Below, piece by piece: positions 26,961 through 39,334 of a stretch of 64,000 nucleotides of DNA. The DNA lies in contig NZ_CP087106.1 in assembly GCF_028583545.1 (NCBI RefSeq), positions 1,671,001 to 1,735,000 of the forward strand, read 5' to 3'. Made by a program: the position numbers and the translations under genes. The notes below the pieces were generated by a model. It was not told the origin of the DNA. It saw nothing but the letters and a program-made list of their open reading frames with translations, and did no database searches. Every line of letters starts with the position of its first letter. Positions within the stretch are counted from its first letter, which is position 1. Source of the DNA: Methylobacterium sp. NMS14P (GTDB taxonomy: Bacteria; Pseudomonadota; Alphaproteobacteria; Rhizobiales; Beijerinckiaceae).

Positions 26961-27341
26961 TCAGATCTCGGTCGTGTCCAGCGGATCGCGGGCCGGGCGG
27001 ACCGTCGGGAGATCGGGGTCGTAGCCGCGGGCCGCGCCGGTGTTCAGGGTGGGCACGCGCGCGGCCGAGACCTCGGTGCGGCGGCGCTGGGCGTCGCGGG
27101 CCATCCGGTTGAACAGCAGGCCGACGCCCGCCGCGATCAGCAGCACCGGCACCGGGTTGCGGCGCACCGCCTCCAGGGCCGAATCGTAGGTGGTGTTCAG
27201 GGCCGGAACCCGCCGGGCATTGCCCAGCATCTCGTCCACGAGATTCGGCACCGAGAGCCGGCCCTGGATGCGGTCGATCGTGTCGTCGAGCCGGGCGCGG
27301 CTCTCCTCGATCTCCTTCTCGAGGTCGTTCATCGTACTCAT
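26961..27341 (-). CDS. DUF3618 domain membrane protein
   Basis: A 126-aa protein. The N-terminal signature LEKEIEESRARLDDTIDRIQ defines DUF3618, followed by a membrane segment in NPVPVLLIAAGVGLLFNRMA. The ATG at 27341 overlaps the stop of the upstream holin-like gene by four bases (ATGA). DUF3618 proteins are common in alphaproteobacterial stress-induced loci with phage-holin-like and DUF883 partners, exactly the neighbours seen here. Molecular function unknown. Confidence 0.9.
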   Translation of the reverse strand: MSTMNDLEKEIEESRARLDDTIDRIQGRLSVPNLVDEMLGNARRVPALNTTYDSALEAVRRNPVPVLLIAAGVGLLFNRMARDAQRRRTEVSAARVPTLNTGAARGYDPDLPTVRPARDPLDTTEI

Positions 27342-27775
27342 CCGGACACGCGCTCCGAGAGGGCCTGGGCATCCTGGCGGACCTGGCGCGTGGTGCGCTT
27401 CGGGGCCAGGGTCGAGAGGGAGAGGACGCTGCGCGCCCACAGGGCCATCCCGAGGGCGAGGAGCAGCAGCACGCCGCCGACGATCAGCGCCGAGAGCCAC
27501 TCAGAGCCCACGATGGTGGCAAGCCACTTCACGAAGGCGCCGATCAGGACCAGCAGGGCGACCACGGCGAACACCGCCGAGCCGACCATGCAGGCGAGGC
27601 CGACGATGAGCTGGCGGACGTTGCCGGCCATCTCGGCCCGGAACAGCGCGATCTCCTTGCGGGCGAGCTCGTTGGTCTCGCGCAGGGCGTCGCCGATCAG
27701 GCTCTGGATGCTGGAGGGACCGGTGGATGGGCCCGTGGATGGGCCCGCCTGGCGCGGGTCGGAGCCGTGGGTCAT
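27338..27775 (-). CDS. Phage-holin-superfamily III/YqjE-like membrane protein
   Basis: A 145-aa protein with a Ser/Gly/Pro-rich N-terminus (PSTGPSTGPSS), the family segment GDALRETNELARKEIALFRAEM, and two membrane helices (LACMVGSAVFAVVALLVLI and ALIVGGVLLLLALGMALWA). It matches the putative actinobacterial holin-X/YqjE group, which are cell-envelope stress proteins rather than lytic holins. It lies four bases after the stop of the gene before it and overlaps the next start by four bases, so these genes form an operon. Confidence 0.87.
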   Translation of the reverse strand: MTHGSDPRQAGPSTGPSTGPSSIQSLIGDALRETNELARKEIALFRAEMAGNVRQLIVGLACMVGSAVFAVVALLVLIGAFVKWLATIVGSEWLSALIVGGVLLLLALGMALWARSVLSLSTLAPKRTTRQVRQDAQALSERVSG

Positions 27776-27779
27776 GGCG

Positions 27780-28325
27780 TCAGGCCCGGAAGCTGTCGCG
27801 GGCGTCGCCGTCCGGCGCCTCCGGCGGCAGGCTGGACGACTTGATGAAGCGGGCGGCGATCAGGCCGGCCACGAAGGTGCCCACCGCCACCGCCACCGGC
27901 GCGCGCCTGGCGAAGGACTCGGCCTCGCTGTAGAACTCGCCTAGGCTGCGGCGCTCGATCGAGGAGCCGAGCTGCTCCAGCCCGTCGGCGGCGCTGTCGA
28001 AGAAGGCGCGGACGTTCGGCTTGTCGCCGAGGTCGCGGCCGGAATTGCGGATCGTCTGGGCGAGGTCGTGGACCGACTGCGCGGCGTCGGTCTTGCGCTG
28101 CTCGACGTAGCTCTGCGCCTGCAGCCGGGCCGCGTCGAGCAGGCCGCGCCCGCGCTCGGCCGCCACGTCGGCGAGCCCCTCGACGTCGCCCTGCAGGGCG
28201 CGCCACTGCGCGCGCTCCTCCGCAGCAGTGTGCGGCGCGTCGTGCGGCGCGTCGTGCGACCCCTCGCGGTGCGGATCCGCGATCGGGTCCGCGGGGGTGC
28301 CTTGCGGTAACTCGTTGCCGGCCAT
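27780..28325 (-). CDS. Membrane-anchored envelope-stress-type protein
   Basis: A 181-aa protein, first gene of the four-gene minus-strand module. The hydrophilic N-terminus (HDAPHDAPHTAAEERAQW) is followed by long amphipathic helices and a C-terminal membrane segment in FARRAPVAVAVGTFVAGLIA. GAGGAG lies ten bases upstream of the ATG at 28325; the open frame continues upstream but without coding character. A GGAAC-N16-GGTT promoter-like element about 70 bp upstream suggests control by an EcfG-type general-stress sigma factor. Confidence 0.8.
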   Translation of the reverse strand: MAGNELPQGTPADPIADPHREGSHDAPHDAPHTAAEERAQWRALQGDVEGLADVAAERGRGLLDAARLQAQSYVEQRKTDAAQSVHDLAQTIRNSGRDLGDKPNVRAFFDSAADGLEQLGSSIERRSLGEFYSEAESFARRAPVAVAVGTFVAGLIAARFIKSSSLPPEAPDGDARDSFRA

Positions 28326-28764
28326 CTCGAAAACACTCCTCGCGGCGCGGGGACGGGGCCGCTCGCGGCGACCGCGGGCCCCGCGATGGCTGAGTAACCG
28401 ACTCGGCTGTCGCGGGTTCCGGTTCCCGTGCGCCGTTCCGGCGCGCACGCCGGGTCCGGCGCGACGCGCGGCACCGCTCAGTCCCCGTTCAGGCAAGGTC
28501 TGCCAGAACCGCCACGCTTGCACAACGCTCGCACAACGCTCGCACAACGCGCGCACGGGACGCCCGATCGGGACGGAGCGGCCGCCCTGTCCCGGAACGG
28601 TAGGGCCTCGACTTGACCCGCGCCCGGCTTCACGCTTGGGTTGCCGAACGACCAACAAAGGATCGCGCAGGGACTCCGCGCGTTCTGACATAGTAGTGAT
28701 GTCCCGATGCAGGCGCGGCGAGATCCTCGACCCGACCCGCGCCCCTGATCCGGAGTCGACCCGC
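28326..28764. other. 439-bp divergent promoter region
   Basis: This region lies between the envelope-stress operon (minus) and otsA (plus). It contains the EcfG-like element at 28396-28420 and a short tandem repeat at about 28514-28555 (unit GCACAACGCTC, three copies, diverging). An upstream in-frame ATG for otsA exists at 28699. No separate gene is seen. Confidence 0.6.
28396..28420 (-). promoter_or_regulatory. EcfG-like (general stress sigma) promoter
   Basis: On the minus strand the sequence reads GGAAC, 16 bases, GGTT. This is one base from the GGAAC-N16/17-CGTT consensus of PhyR-EcfG promoters in alphaproteobacteria. It lies about 70 bp upstream of the first gene of the envelope-stress operon, a class of genes often under this sigma factor. 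Confidence 0.45.
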
Positions 28765-30186
28765 GTGGCACGCCTTGTGATCGTATCGAACCGCGTCGCC
28801 GTCCCGGAAGAGGGCGGCAAGGCGGTGGCGGCGGGCGGCCTCGCCGTCGCGGTCAAGGAGGCCTTCACGGCCTACGAGGGTCTGTGGTTCGGCTGGAGCG
28901 GCACCATCACGGACGAGCCCTCCGAGGAGCCGACCCTGATCGACCGGGGCCGGGTCCAGTACGCCGTCGTCGACCTCTCGCCGCAGGACCACCTGGAATA
29001 CTACGCGGGCTTCGCGAATCGCGCCCTGTGGCCGATCATGCACTACCGGCTCGGGCTCGGCGCCTTCTCGCGCTCGGACTATGCCGGCTACAGCCGCGTG
29101 AACCGGACCTTCGCCCGGGCGCTCGCCAAGCTGGTCGAGCCCGACGACATCATCTGGGTCCACGATTACCACCTGCTGCCGCTCGCGGCCGAGCTGCGCG
29201 GCCTCGGGCTCGACAACCCGATCGGCTACTTCCACCACATCCCCTGGCCCGCCGCCGACGTGTTCAACTCGCTGCCGGCGAGCGGCGAGCTCCTGCGCGC
29301 CATCGTCGATTACGACCTGATCGGCCTGCAGACCGAGGCGGACGTCCAGAACCTGCAGCGCAACCTCGTCGACACCCAGCGGGCGATCCCGCTCGGCGGC
29401 GGCTCGCTGATGGTCGACGGCCGCCGGACCCGGATCCGCGCCTTCCCGATCGGCATCGACGTCGCGGGCTTCAAGGAGGCCGCCGAGAAGGCCAACGCCA
29501 ACAAGGTCGTGCGCGAGACCATCGCCGGCCTGCGCACCCGCAAGCTGCTGATCGGCGTCGACCGGCTCGACTATTCCAAGGGCGTGCCCGAACGGATGGA
29601 GGCGGTGGAGAGCTTCTTCGCCTCCAATCCCGACCAGCGCGGCAACGTCACCTACATCCAGATCACGCCGAAATCCCGCAGCGAGGTGCCGGAATACGAG
29701 CAGCTCGCCCGCGAGGTGAACGAGAAGGTCGGCGAGATCAACGGCTCGCTCGGCGACCCGGCCTGGACGCCGATCCAGTACATCACCAAGGCCTATCCGC
29801 GTCCCGTGCTCGCCGGCCTCTACCGGGCCGCCCGGGTCGGCCTCGTGACGCCGATGCGCGACGGCATGAACCTCGTCGCCAAGGAGTACGTCGTCGCCCA
29901 GTCCGAGGACGATCCGGGCGTGCTGGTCCTGTCGAAATTCGCCGGCGCCGCCCGGCAGCTGCCCGAGGCGCTGTTGATCAACCCCTACGACCGGTTCGAG
30001 GTCGCCGAGGCGATCCGGGCCGCCCTCTACATGCCCAAGGCCGAGCGGCTGGCGCGCTGGAAGCCGATGGTCGAGCGCATGACCCGCGAGGACGTCGACT
30101 GGTGGGCGCGCAACTTCCTGGCTGAGCTCGAGAATTTCCGCACGATCGAGCGCGAGCCGCCCACCGCCGCCGCGGCCGCCGAATAG
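28765..30186 (+). CDS. otsA: Trehalose-6-phosphate synthase
   Basis: Transfers glucose from UDP-glucose to glucose-6-phosphate (GT20). The 473-aa product begins [63 protein letters not shown] and [16 protein letters not shown] are the GT20 hallmarks. The GTG at 28765 starts exactly at the conserved N-terminus; an upstream ATG at 28699 would add 22 residues. No otsB is adjacent; glgX follows. Trehalose is a stress protectant, fitting the neighbouring stress genes. Confidence 0.96.
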   Translation: MARLVIVSNRVAVPEEGGKAVAAGGLAVAVKEAFTAYEGLWFGWSGTITDEPSEEPTLIDRGRVQYAVVDLSPQDHLEYYAGFANRALWPIMHYRLGLGAFSRSDYAGYSRVNRTFARALAKLVEPDDIIWVHDYHLLPLAAELRGLGLDNPIGYFHHIPWPAADVFNSLPASGELLRAIVDYDLIGLQTEADVQNLQRNLVDTQRAIPLGGGSLMVDGRRTRIRAFPIGIDVAGFKEAAEKANANKVVRETIAGLRTRKLLIGVDRLDYSKGVPERMEAVESFFASNPDQRGNVTYIQITPKSRSEVPEYEQLAREVNEKVGEINGSLGDPAWTPIQYITKAYPRPVLAGLYRAARVGLVTPMRDGMNLVAKEYVVAQSEDDPGVLVLSKFAGAARQLPEALLINPYDRFEVAEAIRAALYMPKAERLARWKPMVERMTREDVDWWARNFLAELENFRTIEREPPTAAAAAE

Positions 30187-30240
30187 CCGGCGCCACCCGC
30201 TGCTTCCGCCCGCCGCCCTCCGTGTGACCGGACGCCCCGC

Positions 30241-32361
<2,121 letters not shown>

Positions 32362-32407
32362 GGGCGAGGCGCCCCCGGGGGCGGCCGGAATCGGCCGGGA
32401 GGCGCCG

Positions 32408-33352
<945 letters not shown>

Positions 33353-33571
33353 GGGCGGCCGCTCGCTCGCGGCCGGACCTCCCGCCGCTCTTGTTCAGAC
33401 CGGTTCCCGAGGAGCCGGAACGATCCGATGACGGGCGAGGCTCTTAGCAGCGGGCAGGAAGTGTCACAATGCCTTCACGGCCGCCCCGCGCGCACCGCGC
33501 ACTCACCGCGCGCTCACCGCGGATGCGCGCGGCGGACCCGGAGCCGGGCCGGGGCCGCGCGCTCGGTCCCC

Positions 33572-33808
33572 TCAGGGGGCCGGCGGCTCCAGCAGCCGGT
33601 GCAGGTGCACCACGAAGTAGCGCGTCTGCGCGCTGTCGACGGTGGCCTGGGCCTTGGCCCGCCACGCGGCCTGGGCGGAGGCGTAGTCCGGGAAGATGCC
33701 GACGATGTCGAGGTTCTTGATGTCCCGGAACCGGACCCCGTCGAGATCCTGCAATTCACCGCCGAAGACCAAGTGCAGCTTCTGGTCGCTGTCGATTGCC
33801 GTCGTCAT
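33572..33808 (-). CDS. DUF4170-like small protein
   Basis: A 78-aa soluble protein: LHLVFGGELQDLDGVRF, then IVGIFPDYASAQAAWRAKAQ and RYFVVHLHRLL, the pattern of the DUF4170 family, which occurs in alphaproteobacteria and has no known function. GGAGGA lies seven bases before the ATG. Separated from prs by about 220 bp. Confidence 0.85.
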   Translation of the reverse strand: MTTAIDSDQKLHLVFGGELQDLDGVRFRDIKNLDIVGIFPDYASAQAAWRAKAQATVDSAQTRYFVVHLHRLLEPPAP

Positions 33809-33946
33809 GGCCCGTCCTCCGTTCCTTCGCGGCGCTCGCAAATGGCGGGCCCGCGGTCAAGCCTGAACATCCGCAGGCGAGCCCTGAGCCCGCCGCAGGC
33901 CTGCGGCGGAGGCGCAACCCCGGACGCGCCGTGCTACGAGCGGCCC

Positions 33947-34351
33947 ATGACACGCCGCCCTCTCTCCGACGCCGTCCTCGTCGCGCTGGCCCTCGGCCTC
34001 GGCGCGACGCAGGTTCAGGCGCAGCAGGCGCCCCGCGCGCCCCGCGCGGCCGGCCCCGACAGGAGCGCCCCGGACCGGCGGGCCGGGCCGCCGGTGATCG
34101 GCTGCCCGTCGCTGGCCAATTACCGCATGCTGATGCGCGACGGGGCGGCGGCCGCCGCGGCGCACCTGGCCGATCCCAAGGCGGACCATCTCGGCTGCGC
34201 GGCGCTGGCGCGCACGGAGGTCACCGGCATCGTCGACAAGGTGACGCTGGGCGGCCAGAGCTACGACTGCGCCGGCGTGCGCGGCACCACGGCCTGCCAC
34301 TGGATCGCGCCCGGGACGATCCCCGAGGCTCCCGCGCCCGCCAAGCGCTGA
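33947..34351 (+). CDS. Small exported protein of unknown function
   Basis: A 134-aa protein with a signal peptide (MTRRPLSDAVLVALALGLGA ... VQAQQA, cleavage after VQA), then a Pro/Arg-rich linker and a C-terminal domain with three cysteines (IGCPSLANYRML, HLGCAALA, and YDCAGVRGTTACHW has two more) that may form disulfides in the periplasm. No family is recognised. The start codon overlaps no other gene; the ribosome site is weak. Confidence 0.7.
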   Translation: MTRRPLSDAVLVALALGLGATQVQAQQAPRAPRAAGPDRSAPDRRAGPPVIGCPSLANYRMLMRDGAAAAAAHLADPKADHLGCAALARTEVTGIVDKVTLGGQSYDCAGVRGTTACHWIAPGTIPEAPAPAKR

Positions 34352-34420
34352 CGGACGGGGCCCCGGCGCGGCTCCCGGCCAGGCTCCGGTCGGACTCTCG
34401 GTCAGCCTCCCGGCCCGCGC

Positions 34421-34657
34421 TCAGCGCAGGTGGCCGCTGGCGCGCAGATCCCGCTCGACGGCGTCGTGAACGGCCTGGAGGGGATTGTCGTTGATGGCGG
34501 CGGGCGGGTGCAGCGGCGCCATCGGGGCGGGCCGCGTGTCGAGGCTCGGCAGGATCGTGGCCTCGGCGCCCGGCCGACGCGCGGGCCGGCGCGCCGCCAG
34601 CGCCCGCAGCGCCTCGCGGGCGCCCGGCGGGAGGAACGTGACGAGTCTGTCCAGCAT
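34421..34657 (-). CDS. Hypothetical 78-aa protein
   Basis: A small basic protein, MLDRLVTFLPPGAREALRAL... with AAINDNPLQAVHDAVERDLR near the C-terminus. GAGG precedes the ATG by six bases. The motif INDNPLQAVHDAVERDLRAS looks like the end of small alphaproteobacterial proteins of unknown role, but I cannot name a family. Longer in-frame extensions upstream lack a ribosome site. Confidence 0.5.
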   Translation of the reverse strand: MLDRLVTFLPPGAREALRALAARRPARRPGAEATILPSLDTRPAPMAPLHPPAAINDNPLQAVHDAVERDLRASGHLR

Positions 34658-34864
34658 GGCCGGCCTCAGCGCGCACGGCCGGCCGAGGCCGGCGGGGACG
34701 GGACGGTGGTGGACCAGTTCTTCACGCGGGCACCCAAGCGGGATCGATCGCGGGAAACGAGCCGGCACCCCCACAGTTCCGATGCAGCAGTATTGCGAAT
34801 TTTATCGCACGTGTCGCCCAGATATCGGCGAACACTGATTTATCGGTTGCGACTATCTGAAGAA

Positions 34865-34957
34865 TGGCGGAAGCGGATGGGAATCGAACCCACCGTACGC
34901 TGTTGGCGTACCGCTGGTTTTGAAGACCAGGAGGGCCACCAGACCCCGTTCGCCTCC
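34865..34957 (-). tRNA. selC: tRNA-Sec (selenocysteine, anticodon TCA)
   Basis: A 93-nt gene with encoded GCCA at its 3' end. Acceptor stem: GGAGGCG pairs with CGCTTCC. The anticodon arm CTGGT-CTTCAAA-ACCAG gives TCA, reading UGA. The long variable arm GTACGC/GCGTAC and the T arm GGGTTCGATTCCC follow. The long acceptor/variable arm and anticodon identify tRNA-Sec rather than tRNA-Ser. It implies selenoprotein synthesis (formate dehydrogenase is the usual case); selA, selB and selD are not in this window. Confidence 0.95.
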
Positions 34958-35088
34958 ACGGCCGGGGGTACGGGCGGGGCGGGGCGGGGTCAAGGCCGGC
35001 CGCCTGCGGCGGATCGCGCCGCCGGTCCGCCGCCCGGGCGCCCGGATTCGTATTAATTCCGCCACACTGTTGTGGCCCTGCACCAGTC

Positions 35089-37524
35089 ATGCCGTTCCTG
35101 AGACGCTCACGGACAGAGGAAGGCCCCGCGCCGGTCCCCGAGAGGGGTACCGACGGGACGGGCCGGGACGCGGGCCAGACGGCCGCGGATCAGCAGGACG
35201 CGGGCACGCCCGCGGGCCCCGAGGCGGCCCAGCCGTCCGGCACGCCCCTGGCGGAGTCCCTGCGGCCGGGCCCGCGCGGTCCCGGCTGGATCGGCGCCGC
35301 CATGGTGGTCACCGCCCTGGTCTCGGCGCTCGCGACCTTCCTGATCCTGGCCGGCGTGATCCGGGTGACGCCGACGCCGGCCTACGGCGTGACGCTGCTC
35401 GCCATCAACGCCGCCCTGGTGCTCGGCCTCGCCGTCATCATCGCCTGGGAGGCGCGGGTCTTCCTGCACGCCCGCAAGGCCAACGCCGCGGTGGCGCGCC
35501 TGCACACCCGCATCGTCGGCCTGTTCTCGCTGATCGCGATCCTGCCGACGATCCTGCTCGCCGTGGTGGCGTCCGTGACCATCGACCGGGGCCTGTCGCT
35601 CGGCTTCACCGACCGGGTCCGCGACGTGGTGCTGAAATCCGTGGAGGTGGCCGACGCCTACCAGGAGAACCAGTGCCAGAGCCTCGCCCGCGAGATCCGC
35701 ATCCTCGCCGACGACCTCACCCGGGCCCGGCCGAACTTCGACGTGAACCGGGACTGGTTCCAGACCTTCCTGACCACCCGGGCGACCAATCTCGGCCTGC
35801 CGGTCGCCCAGATCATGCGCGGCCCCACCGAGGTGGTGGCCCGGGCCAAGATCGACGTCCTGAAGACCAACCGCCTGCCCTCGGCGGCGGCCTTCGAGGA
35901 CGCGGCCAACTCGGCCGACCCGATCTGCCTCCTGCCCACCGAGGGCCGGGTCTTCGCCGCGCTGCTGCGCATGCCGGCCTACGACGACGCCGTGCTGATG
36001 GTGCAGCGGGAGGTGAGCCAGCTCGCCATCGAGTTCCCCGGCGTCTCCCGGGCGGCGGCGGCCGAGTACCTCACCTACGATTCGCTGCGGCGCTCGATCC
36101 AGATCACCTTCGCGTCGGTGTTCCTGCTGATCGCGCTGATCGCGCTGCTCTCGGCCGTGTGGTTCGGGATGAACTTCGCCAACCGGTTCGTGGCGCCGAT
36201 CCGCCGGCTGATCAACGCCGCCGACCAGGTGGCGTCGGGCAATTTCTACGCCCAGGTGCCGACCAAGAAGACCAGCGGCGACCTCGCCCATCTCGGCGAG
36301 AGCTTCAACAAGATGACCCAGGAGCTGCGCCGCCAGCACGCGGGCCTGATCGCCGCGAGCGACCTGATCGACACCCGCCGCCGCTTCACCGAGGCCGTGC
36401 TGTCGGGGGTCTCGCCCGGGGTGATCGGCCTCGACGCGGCGGGCTTCGTCACCATCGCCAACCCGGCCGCCGAGCGGATGCTCGACCTGGAGAGCGACGC
36501 CCTGGTGGGCCAGCCGCTCGGCCGCGCCGTGCCGGAACTCGCCCCCGTGCTCGCCGAGAGCGAGGCGCGCCCGCGCAGCCTGCAGCAGCAGCAGGTCCAG
36601 CTCACCCGGTCCCGGGGCGAGCGCACCATCACGGTGCGGGTCACGAGCGAGCAGGCGCAGGGGGCCTCCCGCGGCTCGGTGGTGACGCTCGACGACATCA
36701 CCGACCTCGTCCAGGCGCAGCGCAGCTCGGCCTGGGGCGACGTGGCGCGCCGCATCGCCCACGAGATCAAGAACCCGCTGACCCCGATCCAGCTCTCCGC
36801 CGAGCGGATCCGGCGCAAGTACGGGAAGGTCATCACCGCCGACAAGGAGGTGTTCGACCAGTGCACCGCCACGATCGTCCGGCAGGTGGACGAGATCAAG
36901 CGCATGGTCGACGAGTTCTCGGCCTTCGCGCGGATGCCGAAGCCCGCCATCGCGCCGAACGACCTCACCGAGATCGCCAAGCAGAACCTGTTCATGATGC
37001 GCGTGGCGCACCCGGACATCGACTTCGCGTTCTCGGCCCAGGGCGGCGCGGGGAGTTCGGAGAAGATCGTGGCGGCCTTCGACATCCGGCTGCTCAGCCA
37101 GGTGATCACCAACATCCTCAAGAACGCCGTCGAGGCGGTGGCCGAGGTGCCGGAGGCCGAGCTCGGCAAGGGCAAGATCGCCCTGAGCCTCGCCGTCGAG
37201 GACGGGTTCGCGGTGATCGCCGTCACCGACAACGGCAAGGGATTTCCGGCCGAGGGGCGCCAGCGCCTGCTCGAGCCCTACATGACCACCCGCGAGGGTG
37301 GGACCGGACTGGGGCTTGCTATCGTCAGCAAGGTGCTTGAGGAGCACGGCGGCGGGATCGAGCTGAACGACAATCCCGCCGGCCGCGGCGGCCAGGTCCG
37401 GATGCGGGTCCCGCGCGAGCACGGGCCCGAGCCGGCGGCGGCGGCCCTCGAGACCAGCCCCGTCACGACAGAGGAGAAGGGCGCCGCGCCGACGGCCCCC
37501 CGGATCGCGGAGATGCACGCATGA
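35089..37524 (+). CDS. ntrY: Nitrogen-regulation sensor histidine kinase NtrY
   Basis: An 811-aa membrane kinase. After a disordered N-terminus it has three membrane helices (about residues 65-165), a periplasmic domain, a fourth helix (ASVFLLIALIALLSAVWFG), HAMP, PAS (SPGVIGLDAAGFVTIANPAA), HisKA with the phospho-His in RRIAHEIKNPLTPIQL, and an HATPase domain (NILKNAVEAV, DNGKGFP, GGTGLGLAI). It phosphorylates NtrX, encoded immediately downstream with a four-base overlap. The NtrYX pair controls nitrogen metabolism, envelope and respiratory genes in alphaproteobacteria. Confidence 0.96.
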   Translation: MPFLRRSRTEEGPAPVPERGTDGTGRDAGQTAADQQDAGTPAGPEAAQPSGTPLAESLRPGPRGPGWIGAAMVVTALVSALATFLILAGVIRVTPTPAYGVTLLAINAALVLGLAVIIAWEARVFLHARKANAAVARLHTRIVGLFSLIAILPTILLAVVASVTIDRGLSLGFTDRVRDVVLKSVEVADAYQENQCQSLAREIRILADDLTRARPNFDVNRDWFQTFLTTRATNLGLPVAQIMRGPTEVVARAKIDVLKTNRLPSAAAFEDAANSADPICLLPTEGRVFAALLRMPAYDDAVLMVQREVSQLAIEFPGVSRAAAAEYLTYDSLRRSIQITFASVFLLIALIALLSAVWFGMNFANRFVAPIRRLINAADQVASGNFYAQVPTKKTSGDLAHLGESFNKMTQELRRQHAGLIAASDLIDTRRRFTEAVLSGVSPGVIGLDAAGFVTIANPAAERMLDLESDALVGQPLGRAVPELAPVLAESEARPRSLQQQQVQLTRSRGERTITVRVTSEQAQGASRGSVVTLDDITDLVQAQRSSAWGDVARRIAHEIKNPLTPIQLSAERIRRKYGKVITADKEVFDQCTATIVRQVDEIKRMVDEFSAFARMPKPAIAPNDLTEIAKQNLFMMRVAHPDIDFAFSAQGGAGSSEKIVAAFDIRLLSQVITNILKNAVEAVAEVPEAELGKGKIALSLAVEDGFAVIAVTDNGKGFPAEGRQRLLEPYMTTREGGTGLGLAIVSKVLEEHGGGIELNDNPAGRGGQVRMRVPREHGPEPAAAALETSPVTTEEKGAAPTAPRIAEMHA

Positions 37525-38885
37525 GCGCCGATATCCTGATCGTCGACGACGAGGCCGACATCCGCGACCTCGTCGCCGGGATCCTGGACGACGAGGGCCA
37601 CCGCTGCCGCACGGCCGGCGGCTCGGACGAGGCGCTCGCCGCCATCGAGGCGCGCCGGCCGCACCTCGTCTTCCTCGACATCTGGCTGCAGGGCTCCCGG
37701 CTCGACGGCCTGCAGGTGCTCGACCTGATCAAGGCCGCCAACCCGGACCTGCCGGTGGTGATGATCTCGGGCCACGGCAACATCGAGACCGCGGTCTCGG
37801 CCATCAAGGCGGGCGCCTACGACTTCATCGAGAAGCCGTTCAAGGCCGACCGGCTGATCCTGGTGGCCGAGCGGGCGCTGGAGGCCTCCCGGCTCCGGCG
37901 CGAGGTCCGCGACCTGACGGCGCGCTCCGGCGCCACAAACCGCATCGTCGGCACCTCGCTCGCCATCAACCAGCTGCGCCAGACCCTCGACCGGGTGGCG
38001 CCGACCAACGCCCGGGTGATGATCACCGGGGCGCTGGGCTCCGGCAAGGAGCTCGCGGCGCGCAGCCTGCACAAGGCCTCGGCCCGGGCGAACGGCCCGT
38101 TCGTGCTGCTCAACGCGGCGGCGATCCTGCCCGAGACCATGGAGGCGGAGCTGTTCGGGGTCGAGGGCGAGAGCGGCCGCCGGGTCGGCGCCCTGGAGGA
38201 GGCCCACGGCGGCACCCTCTACCTCGACGAGGTCGCCGACATGCCGCGCGAGACCCAGAACCGGATCCTGCGCGTCCTCGTCGACCAGAACTTCCAGCGG
38301 GTCGGCGGCACGACGCGGGTCCACGTCGACGTGCGCATCATCTCGTCCTCGTCCCGGGACCTTCAGGAGGAGATCGCCGCCGGCCGCTTCCGCGAGGACC
38401 TGTTCCACCGCCTCTCGGTGGTGCCGATCCGGGTGCCGGCCCTGTCGGAGCGCCGGGAGGACGTGCCCGAGCTGATCCAGTTCTTCATGGACAACATCTC
38501 GTCCCAGACTGGCCTGCCCAAGCGCCGGATCGCCGAGGACGCGATGGCGGTGCTGCAGTCGCACAACTGGCCGGGGAACGTCCGCCAGCTCAAGAACAAC
38601 GTCGAGCGGCTGATGATCCTCACGCAGGCCGACCCGGAGCAGGAGGTCACCTCCGAGATGCTGCCCTCCGAGATCGGCGCCCTGGTGCCGACGACGCCGG
38701 GCGGCGCGGGCGGCGAGAAGCTGATGAGCCTCGCGCTGCGCGAGGCCCGCGAGATCTTCGAGCGCGAGTACCTCGTGGCGCAGATCGCCCGGTTCTCGGG
38801 CAACATCTCGCGCACCGCCGAGTTCATCGGCATGGAGCGCTCGGCCTTGCACCGCAAGTTGAAGTCCCTCGGCATCGGCCCGTGA
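37521..38885 (+). CDS. ntrX: Nitrogen-assimilation response regulator NtrX
   Basis: A 454-aa NtrC-family regulator. The receiver domain holds the phospho-Asp in LVFLDIWLQGS; an AAA+ domain has P-loop-like ITGALGSGKELAARS and LYLDEVADMPRETQNRILRV; a Fis-type HTH at the C-terminus reads NISRTAEFIGMERSALHRKL. The GAFTGA loop that contacts sigma-54 is absent: the equivalent stretch reads GVEGESGRRVGALEEAHGG, as in other NtrX, so it probably does not activate sigma-54 directly. Coupled to ntrY. Confidence 0.96.
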   Translation: MSADILIVDDEADIRDLVAGILDDEGHRCRTAGGSDEALAAIEARRPHLVFLDIWLQGSRLDGLQVLDLIKAANPDLPVVMISGHGNIETAVSAIKAGAYDFIEKPFKADRLILVAERALEASRLRREVRDLTARSGATNRIVGTSLAINQLRQTLDRVAPTNARVMITGALGSGKELAARSLHKASARANGPFVLLNAAAILPETMEAELFGVEGESGRRVGALEEAHGGTLYLDEVADMPRETQNRILRVLVDQNFQRVGGTTRVHVDVRIISSSSRDLQEEIAAGRFREDLFHRLSVVPIRVPALSERREDVPELIQFFMDNISSQTGLPKRRIAEDAMAVLQSHNWPGNVRQLKNNVERLMILTQADPEQEVTSEMLPSEIGALVPTTPGGAGGEKLMSLALREAREIFEREYLVAQIARFSGNISRTAEFIGMERSALHRKLKSLGIGP

Positions 38886-38918
38886 GGCCGCGGCGCCGGG
38901 GGGCGCGTTGAGGGCGGG

Positions 38919-38939
38919 GCCGATCCGTCACGGATCGGC
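38919..38939. terminator. Perfect 10-bp hairpin after ntrX
   Basis: GCCGATCCGT-C-ACGGATCGGC is a perfect palindrome 34 bp after the ntrX stop. There is no T-tract, so it is either a Rho-assisted terminator hairpin or an operator in front of hfq. Confidence 0.4.
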
Positions 38940-39082
38940 TGGAACGGGGGTTGCTTGCGCCCACGCTTTCACGTCGTCATGGTGTTTGTATACACGACGC
39001 TGGACCGGATGATCGGACGATCCGGCCCGCGGCATACCCATCCCGGGCCGAGTGAAGCCGGGACAACAAGAAGGCCAAGAAG

Positions 39083-39334
39083 ATGGCGGGCGAACGCGCA
39101 CAGAACCTTCAGGACACCTTTCTCAACCATGTCCGCAAGAACAAGATTCCGCTGACCATCTTCCTCGTCAACGGCGTCAAGCTCCAGGGCGTGGTGACGT
39201 GGTTCGACAATTTCTGCGTGCTGCTGCGCCGGGACGGGCACTCGCAGCTGGTCTACAAGCACGCGATCTCCACGATCATGCCGGGCCATCCCGTGCAGCT
39301 GTTCGAGCCGGACGAGACCGCCGAGAAGGCGTGA
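39083..39334 (+). CDS. hfq: RNA chaperone Hfq
   Basis: An 83-aa Sm-like hexamer subunit: [20 protein letters not shown] (Sm1), [13 protein letters not shown], and [10 protein letters not shown] (Sm2, poly-U binding). It mediates sRNA-mRNA pairing. It lies between ntrX and hflX, the conserved alphaproteobacterial order. The upstream region (38940-39082) should hold its promoter. Confidence 0.98.
   Translation: MAGERAQNLQDTFLNHVRKNKIPLTIFLVNGVKLQGVVTWFDNFCVLLRRDGHSQLVYKHAISTIMPGHPVQLFEPDETAEKA

Noticed and set aside
27338..27775. Prophage lysis gene
   Set aside because: Although holin-like, it sits in an operon of DUF3618 and DUF883 proteins with no lysin or phage structural genes nearby.
34865..34957. 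tRNA-Ser as an alternative to tRNA-Sec
   Set aside because: The anticodon loop reads CTTCAAA (TCA, UGA-decoding), and the length of 93 nt with a long variable arm fits tRNA-Sec.
38942..38965. EcfG-type promoter in front of hfq
   Set aside because: GGAAC is present, but the expected CGTT at the right spacing is not.
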